Of a DNA stretch of 64,000 nt, positions 45,227-56,105 are shown in pieces (position 1 is the first letter of the stretch; each line of letters begins with the position of its first letter). The stretch is taken from assembly GCA_032622095.1 (NCBI GenBank), contig CP136067.1:60210893-60274892 (forward strand), in the 5' to 3' direction. The notes under the pieces are model-generated. The model searched no databases. It worked only from the letters and a program-made list of their open reading frames with translations, and was not told where the DNA came from. This stretch comes from Siphonodentalium dalli. Taxonomy: Eukaryota; Mollusca; Scaphopoda; Gadilida; Siphonodentaliidae. A program made the position numbers and the translations under genes.

Positions 45227-48200
45227 TTAGCTCAACTTTACTTTGTAAAGTTTGAGCTATTGCCATGGCTTTGTCGTCCATCGTCCGTGTGTACGTGTGT
45301 GCGTGTGTACGTGTGTACGTAAGGCGTCAACAATGCAGGCTACAGGTCGTACCTTTCGTCGGATCATTATGAAATTTGTCATAGCTGTTGACATCAACAT
45401 TTAGACCAGAATAATTAATTTTGGGGTCATTCGGAAAAAAAACATGGCCGCCAGTGGCCATATTGGATTTCAAAATTCAATCCATTAGCACGGGCTACAG
45501 GCCGTACTGTTTGTCTGATCTTCATGAAATTTGTCATGGATGTTAATATTGACATGTAGATGGGAACGAGTAATTTTGGGGTCATTCGGCCCGAAAACAT
45601 GGCCGCCAGCAGCCATCTTGGATTTTACTCTTTGTATGACTAAATTCTTTAGCACGGGCTACAGGTCGTACTTTTAGTCTGATCATCATAAATTTTGTCA
45701 AGAATGTTAATAATGACATGTAGATGGGAACGAGTCATTTTGGGGTCATTCGGCCAAAAAACATGGCCGCCAGCAGCCATCTTGTATTTTACTCTTTGTA
45801 TGACTAAATCCTTTAGCACGGGCTACAGGTCGTACCTTTAGTCTGATCATCATAAAATTTGTCATGGCTGTTGAAATTGGAATGTAGATGGGAACGAGTC
45901 ATTTTGGGGTCATTCGGACAAAAAACATGGCCGCCAGCAGCCATCTTGGATTTCAAAATTTAATCCATTAGCACGGGCCACAGGTCGTACTGTTCGTCTG
46001 ATCACCATGAAATTTGTCATGGATGATAATATTGACATGTAGATGGGAACGAGTAATTTTGGGGTCATTCGGCCAATAAACATGGCCGCCAGCAGCCATC
46101 TTCGATTTTACTCTTTGTATGACTAAATTCTTTAGCACGGGCTGCAGGTCGTACCTTTAGTCTGATCATCATAAAATTTGTCATGGATATTAACAATGAC
46201 ATGTAGATGGGAACGAGTAATTTTGGGGTCATTCGGCTAAAAAACATGGTCGCCAGCAGCCATCTTGGATTTTACTCTTTGTATGACTAAATCCTTTAGC
46301 ACGGGCTACAGGTCCTACTTTTAGTCTGATCATCATAAAATTTGTCAAGAATGTTAATAATGACATGTAGATGGGAACGAGTCATTTTGGGGTCATTCGG
46401 CCAAAAAACATGGCCGCCAGCAGCCATCTTGGATTTTACTCTTTGTATGACTAAATCCTTTAGCACGGGCTACAGGTCGTACCTTTAGTCTGATCATCAT
46501 AAAATTTGTCATGGTTGTTGAAATTGGAATGTAGATGGGAACGAGTCATTTTGGGGTCATTCGGACAAAAAACATGGCCGCCAGCGGCCATATTGGGTTT
46601 AAAAATTTAATCCATTAGCACGGGCCACAGGTCGTACTGTTCTTCTGATCATCATGAAATTTGTCATGGATGATAATATTGACATGTAGATGGGAACAAG
46701 TAATTTTGGGGTCATTCGGCCAAAAAACATGGCCACCAGCAGCCATCTTGGATTTTACTCTTTGTATGACTAAATTCTTTAGCACGGGCTGCAGGTCGTA
46801 CCTTTAGTCTGATCATCATAAAATGTGTCATGGATGTTAACAATGACATGTAGATGGGAACGAGTAATTTTGGGGTCATTCGGCCAAAAAACCTGGACGC
46901 CAGCAGCCATCTTGGATTTTACTCTTTGTATGACTAAATCCTTTAGCGCGGGCTACAGGTTGTACCTTTAGTCTGATCATCATGAAATGTGTCATGAATG
47001 TTAATAATGACATGTAGATGGGAACGAGTCATTTTGAGGTCATTCGGCCAAAAAACATGGCCGCCAGCAGCCATCTTGGATTTTACTCTTTGTATGACTA
47101 AATCCTTTAGCATGGGCTACAGGTCGTACCTTTAGTCTGTTCATCAAAAAATTTGTCATGGTTGTTGAAATTGGAATGTAGATGGGAACGAGTTATTTTG
47201 GGGTCATTCGGACAAAAAACAAAGCCGCCAGTGGCCATCTTGGATTTAAAAATTTAATCCATTAGCACGGGCCACAGGTCGTACTGTTTGTCTGATGATC
47301 ATGAAATTTGTCATGGATGATAATATTGACATGTAGATAGGAACGAGTAATTTTGGGGTCATTCGGCCAAAAAACATGGCCGCCAGCAGCCATCTTGGAT
47401 TTTACTCTTTGTATGACTAAATTCTTTAGCACGGGCTACAGGTCGTACCTTTAGTCTGATCATCATAAAATGTGTCATGGATGTTAACAATGACATGTAG
47501 ATGGGAACGAGTAATTTTGGGGTCAATCCGCCAAAAAAACCTGGTCGCCAGCAGCCATCTTGGATTTTACTCTTTGTATGACTAAATCCTTTAGCACGGG
47601 CTACAGGTTGTACCTTTAGTCTGATCATCATGAAATTTGTCATGAATGTTAATAATGACATGTTGATGGGAACGAGTCATTTTGAGGTCATTCGGCCGAA
47701 AAACATGGCCGCCAGCAGCCATCTTGGATTTTACTCATTGTAAGACTAAATCCTTTAGCATGGGCTACAGGTCGTACCTTTAGTCTTATCATCATAAAAT
47801 TTGTCATGGTTGTTGAAATTGGAATGTAGATGGGAACGAGTAATTTTGGGGTCATTCGGCCAAAAAACATGGCCGCCAGTGGCCATATTGGGTTTAAAAA
47901 TTTAATCCATTAGCACGGGCCACAGGTCGTACTGTTCTTCTGATCATCATGAAATTTGTCATGGATGATAATATTGACATGTAGATGGGAACAAGTAATT
48001 TTGGGGTCATTCGGCCAAAAAACATGGCCGCCAGCAGCCATCTTGGATTTTACTCTTTGTATGACTAAATTCTTTAGCATGGGCTACAGGTCGTACCTTT
48101 AGTCTGATCATCATAAAATTTGTCATGGATGTTAACAATGACATGTAGATGGGAACGACTCATTTTGGGGTCAATCGGCCGAAAACATGGCCGCCAGCAG

Positions 48201-48671
48201 CCATCTTGGATTTTACTCTTTGTATGACTAAATTCTTTAGCACGGGCTACATGTCATACCTTTAGTCTGATCATCATAAAATTTTTCATGAATGTTAATA
48301 ATGACATGTTGATGGGAACAAGTCATTTTGGGATCATTCGGCCAAAAAACATGGCCGCCAGCAGCCATCTTGGATTTTACTCTTTGTATGACTAAATTCT
48401 TTAGCATGGGCTACAGGTCGTACCTTTAGTCTGATCGTCATAAAATTTGTCATGGATGTTAACGATGACATGTAGATGGGAACGACTCATTTTGGGGTCT
48501 TTCGGCCGAAAACAAGGCCGCCAACAGCCATCTTGGATTTTACTTTTCTCTTCATGTCTATAAACATGTATTAGATATTCAACTTTCCACATTCCTAATG
48601 GCTCCATTGACTGTAATACATTAAATTATTCCCTTTCCAAGTTGAGCTACAGTGTCATTGACACTTTCATT
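45227..48671 (+). mobile_element. Helentron-like element with 647-bp higher-order repeat (copy 5)
   Basis: A full-length element with 5' cap, GTGTACGTGTGCG-rich segment, about 20 tandem units and the standard 3' end. Unit spacing is 164, 164, 155, 164 bp, repeating as a four-unit block of 647-648 bp at least three times (reference points 46038, 46685, 47332, 47980). It is inserted into an older relative at 44965-48930. Confidence 0.9.
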
Positions 48672-48930
48672 AAATTTTGCAGGCACGATTGTGATCTCCT
48701 GCAGATCTATGGGAGCCATCAAATTTGAACGATTTTTGATGAAAAACATAGCTGCCGGCAGCCATCTTGGATTTTACTCTTTGCATGATTAAATCTTTTG
48801 GCACACCCTTCAGACCACATCCCTCATCTGATCATCACCAGACTTCATTTGGATCTTCGGGGTGACCTCTAGATGGGAGCTTCCTATTTTGACCAAAATT
48901 TGTTGTTTTGAATCCATTGGCACACCCTGT
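48672..48930 (+). mobile_element. Right part of the older split element
   Basis: Resumes with repeat phrases such as GCAGCCATCTTGGATTTTAC and GGCACACCCTTCAGACCACA, which match the unit style of 44965-45226 rather than that of copy 5. No 3' hairpin is recognised. Confidence 0.6.
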
Positions 48931-48949
48931 AGCCCGCATTTATTGGAGA

Positions 48950-49095
48950 ATTGATTCTCTTAAATATGCGAATCTCCTATAGGGAGCCTCACATTTATAA
49001 AATAATGCACTGGTCAAGGTAAATATTGTTAGGCCAATGCATTTTCTTACATATGTTAGGCTCCCTCACATATATAAGAGAATGCATTAGCAGAG
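48950..49095. repeat. Imperfect hairpin related to 55479-55547
   Basis: GCCAATGCATTTTCTTACAT at about 49033 pairs imperfectly with CATATATAAGAGAATGCATT (49072-49091). The same stem sequence, in perfect form, is found at 55479-55547. A third diverged arm lies at about 48957-49010. Confidence 0.7.
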
Positions 49096-49154
49096 TCAGC
49101 ATTTGATAAAATTGTATTATAATGCCTAAGTTCCACCTTAATAACTACTTGCAG

Positions 49155-49347
49155 GTGAAGACATAGTATTCTTGGCGACAGACATAAACCTTCCAGGTGC
49201 CGTTGACTGGGTCATGATGCAGTCCTGCTTTGGCCATCATTTCATGCTTGTATTAGAAAAACAGGAGAAAATCGATGGCTTACAGATGTTCTATGCAATT
49301 GTACAGCTAATTGGAACAAGAAAACAGGCAGAGAACTTTGCATATAG
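49155..49347 (+). CDS. SIAH1: SIAH coding exon 5 (substrate-binding domain, first half)
   Basis: The exon follows TTGCAG and ends before GTAACT. It encodes [39 protein letters not shown] and the [18 protein letters not shown] stretch, nearly invariant among metazoan SIAH proteins. This domain forms the beta-sandwich that dimerises and binds degron peptides of substrates and adaptors. Confidence 0.98.
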
Positions 49348-50090
49348 GTAACTTCCTCTTCATTATATACTCAGCTCTGGGAATCACACGTGCAATTCTG
49401 TGGTAAAATTTATGTCTTTATAATTGTATTGTACACTCAGAAGACTATAGTTGATATTATCAGGTTACTATGAATCGGACAACTGGCTCAGTTAGTACAA
49501 GGACCAGTCTACTGCGTGAATTGGGCAATAACAGCCATGGCTTGTACATCTCAGACTTAAAGGTACAATAGTTCTTCATCTCAAAGCAGATACAAATGCT
49601 TAGTGATTGATCATTGCCATCTAAACTGTCATCTGTCATTGTGACTTTTGTCTGTTTGTTTAACCCTTTCTGTACTAAATACTCTTTGATGAGTAGTTAA
49701 CATAGGAAATGTTCAGAAGATAAGTTCAACAATTAGCCATATGCCAATTGTTGGACTTATTATCTGAACATTTTCCCCCAATGTATAAGGCTCCTTCTTC
49801 ACATATATTATCAATTCTTCAGTCTGTCATCTGCTCATTTTTCCTAAATACCATATGAATTGTCCATTCCAATATATAATTTTATAACTGGGTGGCAGAA
49901 TTCAGTTAGTAAGGATAGAGTTAATGGTGTGCGTGTTGAATTTTTTTTTTATATTTTATTTCATGATTATTTTTTCAGATGAATAATAGACCATTCCAAT
50001 GTTTACTTCGATAACTGAATGGGATAATCCATTTGTTACAGAAAGGGTTAATTATTTGTATAATGTATCAACCAATTCATGTAATTACAG
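49348..50090 (+). other. SIAH intron 5
   Basis: The shortest intron. Over half is the TTAA MITE at 49660-50051; the rest shows nothing recognisable. Confidence 0.75.
49660..50051. mobile_element. piggyBac-type MITE (TTAA target)
   Basis: TTAACCCTTTCTGTA at the left and TACAGAAAGGGTTAA at the right form 15-bp inverted ends including the TTAA target duplication, which is diagnostic of piggyBac-like insertion. The left half includes a hairpin pair (GATAAGTTCAACAATT / AATTGTTGGACTTATTATC). It ends 39 bp before the exon 6 acceptor. Confidence 0.85.
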
Positions 50091-50268
50091 ACTCGAGTTA
50101 AATGGACAGAGGCGACGACTAACATGGGAGGCAACTCCAAGAAGCATCCATGATGGCGTCCAGTCAGCGATACTCAGCAGTGACTGTCTTGTGTTTGACA
50201 CAAATATTGCTCAGCTGTTTGCTGATCATGGTAACCTGGGTATCAATGTCACCATTTCAATGTGTTAA
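50091..50268 (+). CDS. SIAH1: SIAH coding exon 6 (C-terminus and stop)
   Basis: The exon follows AATTACAG. The first base completes the arginine codon of exon 5, and the frame reads [34 protein letters not shown] and ends [12 protein letters not shown] before TAA at 50266. The terminal dodecapeptide is identical to that of vertebrate SIAH1, which fixes the stop. No AATAAA signal is seen before the repeat element at 50533, so the polyadenylation site is unknown. Confidence 0.98.
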
Positions 50269-50532
50269 ATTAATGGTATTCAAACACATCTACAGCAGTC
50301 ACTTTGATTCATCTATGGATCAGTTATAACCACACTTTGATGGAATGACTAGCATTGTGCCAACTGTTTCTGCAAGTCAAACATGATTCAATAGGTGTGG
50401 AGAAGCATCAATGTTTAAAAACAAAAATTCATAATCAAAATGATATGCAAGACTCGTAATTTGGGCAAACTAGGTTTTAGTTTGCTTGACCAATCAGTAG
50501 AAAATTTGCCTAGTGGAGATTATTTCCATTGT
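50269..50532 (+). other. Probable proximal 3' UTR of SIAH
   Basis: Unique-looking AT-rich DNA directly after the stop. No canonical polyadenylation signal is visible; AATAAA first appears well downstream (near 53531), beyond a transposon array. Confidence 0.5.
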
Positions 50533-53237
50533 TAGCTCAACTTTACTTTGTAAAGTTTGAGCTATTGCCATGGCCTGGTATCCGTCGTGCGTGTGTGTGT
50601 GCGTGATGCGTCAACAATTTCCTTTAGCACGGGCTACAGGTCATACCTTTGGTCGGATCATTATGAAATTTGTCATGGCTGTTGACATTGACATGTAGAT
50701 GGGAATGAGTCATTTTGGGTTCATTCGGGAAAAAGACATGGCCGCCAGTGGCCATCTTGGATTTCAATATTCAATCCATTAGCACGGGCTACAGGTCGTA
50801 CTGTTCGTCTGATCATCATGAAATTTTCATGGATGTTAATATTGACATGTAGATGGGAACAAGTAATTTTGGTGTTGTTCGGCCAAAAAACATGGCCACC
50901 GGCAACCATCTTAGATTTTACTCTTTGCATGACTAAATTCTTTGGCACGGCCTACAGGTCGTACCTTTGATCGGATTATGATAAATTTTTTCACGGATGT
51001 TAACAATGACATGTAGATGGGAACGAGTCATTTTGGGGTCATTCGGCAAAAAAACATGGCCACCGGCAGCCATTTTGGATTTTACTCTTTGTATGACTAA
51101 ATCCTTTAGCACGGGCTACAGGTCGTACCTTTAGTCTGATCATCATGACATTTGTCATGGCTGTTGAAATTGGAATGTAGATGGGAACGAGTCATTTTGG
51201 GGTCATTCGGACAAAAAACATGGCCGCCAGCGACCATCTTGGATTTCAAAATTTAATCCATTAGCACGGGCCACAGGTCCTACTGTTCGTCTGATCATCA
51301 TGAAATTTGTCATGGATGATAATATTGACATGTAGATGGGAACGAGTAATTTTGGGGTCATTCAGCCAAAAAACATAGCGCCAGCAGCCATCTTGGATTT
51401 TACTCTTTGTATGACTAAATCCTTTAGCACGGGCCACAGGTCCTACTTTTAGTCTGATCATCATAAAATTTGTCATGGATATTAACAATGACATGTAGAT
51501 GGGAACGAGTCATTTTGGGGTCATTCGGCCAAAAAACATGACTGCCAGCAGGCATCTTGGATTTTACTCTTTGTATGACTAAATCCTTTAGCATGTGCTA
51601 CAGGTCGTACCTTTAGTCTGATCATCATAAAATTTGTCATGGCTGTTGAAATTGGAATGTAGATGGGAACGAACCATTTTGGGGTCATTCGGACAAAAAA
51701 CATGGCCACCAGTGGCCATCTTGGAGTTAAAAATTTAATCCATTAGCACGGGCCACAGGTCGTACTGTTTGTCTGATCATCATGAAATTTGTCATGGATG
51801 ATAATATTGACATGTAGATGGGAACGAGTAATTTTGGGGTCATTCGGCCAAAAAACATGGCCGCCAGCAGTTATCTTGGATTTTACTCTTTGTATGACTA
51901 AATCCTTTAGCACGGGCTACAGGTCCTAATTTTAGTCTGATAATCATAAAATTTGTCAAGAATGTTAATAATGACATGTAGATGGGAACGAGTCATTTTG
52001 GGGTCATTCGGCCAAAAAACATGGCCGCCAGCAGCCATCTTGGATTTTACTCTTTGTATGACTAAATCCTTTAGCACGGGCTACAGGTCGTACCTTTAAT
52101 CTGATCATCATAAAATTTGTCATGGCTGTTGAAATTGGAATGTAGATGGGAACGAGTCATTTTGGGGTCATTTGGACAAAAAACATGGCCGCCAGTGGCC
52201 ATCTTGGATTTCAAAATTTAATCCATTAGCATGGGCCACAGGTCGTACTGTTCGTCTGATTATCATGAAATTTGTCATGCATGATAATATTGACATGTAG
52301 ATGGGAACGAGTAATTTTGGGGTCATTCGGCCAAAAAACATGGTCGCCAGCAGCCATCTTGGATTTTACTCTTTGTATGACTAAATCCTTTAGCACGGGC
52401 TACAGGTCCTACTTTTAGTCTGATCATCATAAAATTTGTCAAGAATGTTAATAATGACATGTAGATGGGAACGAGTCATTTTGGGGCCATTCGGCCAAAA
52501 AACATGACTGTCAGAAGCCATCTTGGATTTTACTCTTTGTATGACTAAATCCTTTAGCACGGGCTACAGGTCGTACCTTTAGTCTGATCATCATAAAATT
52601 TGTCATGGCTGTTGAAATTTGAATGTAGATGGGAACGAGTCATTTTGGGGTCATTCGGAAAAAAAACATGGCTGCCAGTGGCCATCTTGGATTTCATAAT
52701 TCAATCCATTAGCATGGGCTACAGGTCGTACTGTTCATCTAATCATCATGACATTTGTCGTGGGTGTTAATATTGACTTGTAGATGGGAACGAGTTATTT
52801 TTGGGTCATTCGGTCAAAAAACATGGCCACCGGCAGCCATCTTAGATTTTACTCTTTGTATGACTAAATCCTTTAGCATGGGCTACAGGTCGTACCTTTA
52901 GTCTGATCATCATAAAATTTGTCATGGCTGTTGAAATTGACATGTAGATGGGAACGAGTTATTTTGGGGTTATTCGGCATTAAAACATGGCTGCCAGCGG
53001 CCATTTTGGATTCTACTTTTTGCATGACTAAAGATATCAAATGTTTTTGAATTGTTGGAAAACATAGCCGCCAGCAACCATCTTAGATTTTACTTTTATA
53101 TACATGTATATATATATCTCTTCATGTTGATAAACTAGTATTAGACATTCAACTTTCCACATTCCTAATAACTCGACAGTAACACATTAAATTATTCCCT
53201 TTCCAAGTTGAGCTACAGTGTCATTGACACTTTCATT
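50533..53237 (+). mobile_element. Helentron-like array (copy 6)
   Basis: Begins TAGCTCAACTTTACTTTG, continues with GTCCGTCGTG-rich DNA (cgtgtgtgtgtgcgtg) and about fifteen units, and ends with AAGTTGAGCTA, GTGTCATTGACAC and TTCATT. Units rotate through the same subtypes as copy 5. Confidence 0.9.
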
Positions 53238-53662
53238 TAATATTAGGCTTGACAGGCCCCGCAAATGCCACACATGGGCCTTTTAATGGGCTTGTGCCTG
53301 TAGGCCCCCAGCAAAATGCAAAGCCTGATAACTGTTCCAGTGTGAATCAAATTGGCTGCTGGAATTGAACTGATTTTCTTGAGGCTGAACAGTTTTCATC
53401 AGGTTAGTTTAAATCACTGCTGTACTTCCTCCTTTATAACAATTATTTGTCATTGCGTCTGTAGACTATGTGCCATAGGCATAGCATACTACACAAACAA
53501 ATCTGCTTGCCTTTCCAGGCAGTCTGAGAAATAAATGCATGAACAGCTAGATTTTCTTTGACTTCAAGAACATCAGCAACTTCTTCCTTAGTTGCATAAA
53601 CTAGAACACCTTCACAGGCGCTAAAATAGTTAGGCATGTGCTATCCTATGCCGCTGTTTGCG
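53238..53662. other. Unassigned DNA
   Basis: Short GGCCCC-rich inverted stretches (53260-53310) are present, with no gene. Confidence 0.4.
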
Positions 53663-53895
53663 ACCATATTTAGGTTGTATCGGCATTTTGATTGTCACAC
53701 AGTGAGTGAGACAATATACACATGCAATTGGTCGTAATCCTATAGTTTCGGCATATGCTTTCTCACTTGTTCACAATTGAGCTGAGCAATGCCTAAAAAG
53801 CATGTTTCAAAACTATAGGATTAAGATCAATGATGGACGTGAATCGTCTCTCTATGTGACAATCAAAACAAATCGGTGATACAACCAAAAATGGT
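53663..53895. mobile_element. 233-bp foldback MITE
   Basis: The left end ACCATATTTAGGTTGTATC pairs with the right end GATACAACCAAAAATGGT. Further inside, TTTTGATTGTCACA pairs with TGTGACAATCAAAA and AATCCTATAGTTT with AAACTATAGGATT, so almost the whole element folds on itself. Confidence 0.85.
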
Positions 53896-55367
53896 TCCTA
53901 AATGGGTAACGTGTGGCGTCTGTGAGCAGTAATTTAGTCTTACCATGTTAATTAATCAATAACACTGTTAACTTTTCTGTCATAATGAATGATGATTAAC
54001 ATATTACTTATTCATATTCAGCTGTGAATATTATCTTGAAAAAATTCTGCAATAAATTTCAGTAAAAACTGAATACTTTGGAAGCGTCTTTTAACATCTC
54101 ATGGCATGCTTTCTCATCCAATTATTCCTGGTACCTGAGCAGCATGTAGACATATATGTTGATATAACAAACCCAGCCTCAATGAAACAGTTCTACAGAT
54201 AATTTCATATCAACTTATCTTACCCCCCCCCCCCCCCAGGTGAAGAATTAATGAGTATAATGCTGCTGTCATTGATCTTTATCTTGGCCATATAGACTAT
54301 CAGCACTATTTTTTAAGTCAAATGAAGCATCCCAAGTTTTACAGCTGTACTGGCTACAAATTATATTGAAACAACATATGATCTTCATTACTCTAAGTAA
54401 ACCTAGTAATTACTAATTTTTGTCATATTCTGGTGATCAAACTAAGTTGATTAAATATGGTCTATCTCTTCCAGGCCACAATTACAACAACAACAACGAC
54501 ATAAGTTTTATAAATTCCATTTCAAGACTACAAATAACTGTTTTGTGAATAAATTACAGATACAACTGAAGATGAGGTATATTATTTGTCTATAAACAAT
54601 ATAAAGGCAAAATAAAGTGGTTTATTTCAATTTTTCTTGTATGAGGGTGCTAACAAGATAGAGTGATCACTCTTGGTATGCTCTGAACATTTTCGCATGG
54701 ATTTCTGTTCTAAAAATAGCCCCTAAAACTGTCTCATGATGTCATAAGAAATTCTAAATAAAATTGATATTAATTGATAGATGCTTTTCTGGACAAGTGT
54801 CCTCGATTCACATTTATTATTTATACACCCTCGAATCTAAATTAAACTTGCTGGGAAGAGATAGACCATCTTTAATATATAGAACAATTATGGACTTTAA
54901 TAGACCTTTTCAATTGATGCTGTTTATGTTACCATATCAAAAAAAATAACAATGATTGATATTTATTGTTACATTTTGCAATCAAACTGGGACCTGGCTT
55001 TTGTATTTGAAGCCATAATATCTATCACTTCAATTAGTCTTTTCAAGGTGTATAATAGTTTGTATATATGTATTTCATTTGTGATAAAATTAATTTGATC
55101 CCCTACATGTGACAAAATCAAACAATAACTAGGTTCAATTGAGGATTAATCCGGGTATGTCACTTTACACTCTTGTGAAAGATTTGAAGTCGAATGAATA
55201 TGATTGTGTGGACCAATTAACTCTTGGCTACTACTGAGTATAAGTTGATATGTTTTCTCTTTTCAATTTGTTTTATCATATGTTTATACCTAGTCATTGA
55301 ATCAAATGGCACATGAATCGTTAAATCTATTGTCTCTCAATTGTACAAGCTAAACACTTATTTTTTG
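53896..55367. other. Unassigned AT-rich DNA
   Basis: Contains a run of 17 or so C at about 54222-54238. No gene or repeat family is recognised. Confidence 0.45.
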
Positions 55368-55598
55368 TTAACCCTTTTAGTGCCAGAGGCCGATCTCATC
55401 GGCCCTAATTTATGGTCTGTAGAGTGCCCTAAAAAAAATGATTTTTTTTTGTTTTTTTATTTTTTTTTTGTTGGTAAGGCCAATGCATTCTCTTATATAT
55501 GCGAGGGGACCTATGGTCGACTCGCATATATAAGAGAATGCATTGGCACATGGTATATGGGTCGATACAAAAATCGGACCTGGCACTCAAAGGGTTAA
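55368..55598. mobile_element. piggyBac-type MITE with 27-bp perfect hairpin
   Basis: TTAACCCTTTTAGTGCCAG and CTGGCACTCAAAGGGTTAA form the ends with TTAA on both sides. Inside, GCCAATGCATTCTCTTATAT... pairs perfectly with its complement over 27 bp (55479-55505 / 55521-55547) around a 15-base loop. Confidence 0.9.
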
Positions 55599-56105
55599 TT
55601 GACTATTTAGTCGGTGTCATTTTAGTCCAAACATGAGTGTTTGGTTCGTGCTATATGATATCAATTGATTTTCAATGAATAAGTCCCAAATATTCTACGA
55701 CCATCTGTCATGCAGAATCACCATCGCATTTCAGTTCAGATCTGATGTTTCTCATACTAAATTTCATGCTGTATCCATTGAGGCTGAAAAAGAAATCTGT
55801 TTCTGTGTTGTCCGGCATTTCTTTTATCTATTGAAGCTGTCTTATTTAGATTATGTTTTATGTTAATTGACTAGAATTAACTGAAAAAAAGCCTACTGGG
55901 GAAAATTGAGTTTGAAAGAATCTACAATAGCAATTTTGACAGGTTTTAGGAACATACGATGGCGAAAAATTAATGCAGACAGATCGTATATATTACATTC
56001 TGAGTAAGTCTCTATTTTCTAAGACTAAATTTTTTAAGACTATCTGTAGACTTCCTAGTTTGTCACAGAATTAAAAATCCTTCCTCCCTCATCACATTTG
56101 CCCTT

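Larger units (their letters stand above)
37521..49154 (+). other. SIAH intron 4
   Basis: This is the longest intron. It has capped repeats near 38055, 42531 and 43483, a 61-bp near-perfect palindrome at 38280, a broken coding-like segment at 39405-39890, a 5'-truncated array at 40304-40826 and the nested arrays at 44965-48930. The blocks 40827-42415 and 44171-44964 show only fragments of the same repeat phrases and no gene. Confidence 0.7.
16970..50268 (+). other. SIAH1: SIAH E3 ubiquitin ligase gene (six coding exons)
   Basis: The six exons join in phase to a protein of 275 residues (277 with the alternative exon 1 donor), close to the 282 of human SIAH1. Known SIAH proteins dimerise, recruit E2 enzymes through the RING and target substrates for proteasomal degradation, acting in cytoplasm and nucleus. 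RING ligands are C34, C37, C48, H52, C55, C58, C65 and C68. SIAH-type zinc fingers span about 83-150 and the substrate-binding domain about 152-275. No stop or frameshift is seen, so the gene looks functional. Introns are 3.3, 8.3, 8.6, 11.6 and 0.7 kb, mostly mobile DNA. SIAH1 and SIAH2 cannot be separated in invertebrates; the symbol denotes the family. Confidence 0.93.

Noticed and set aside
21369-53237. CRISPR-like array
   Set aside because: Units are about 164 bp, contiguous and without unique spacers, in an intron-containing animal locus.
54222-54238. Poly-C run as a regulatory element
   Set aside because: A simple homopolymer with no supporting context; also prone to sequencing error.
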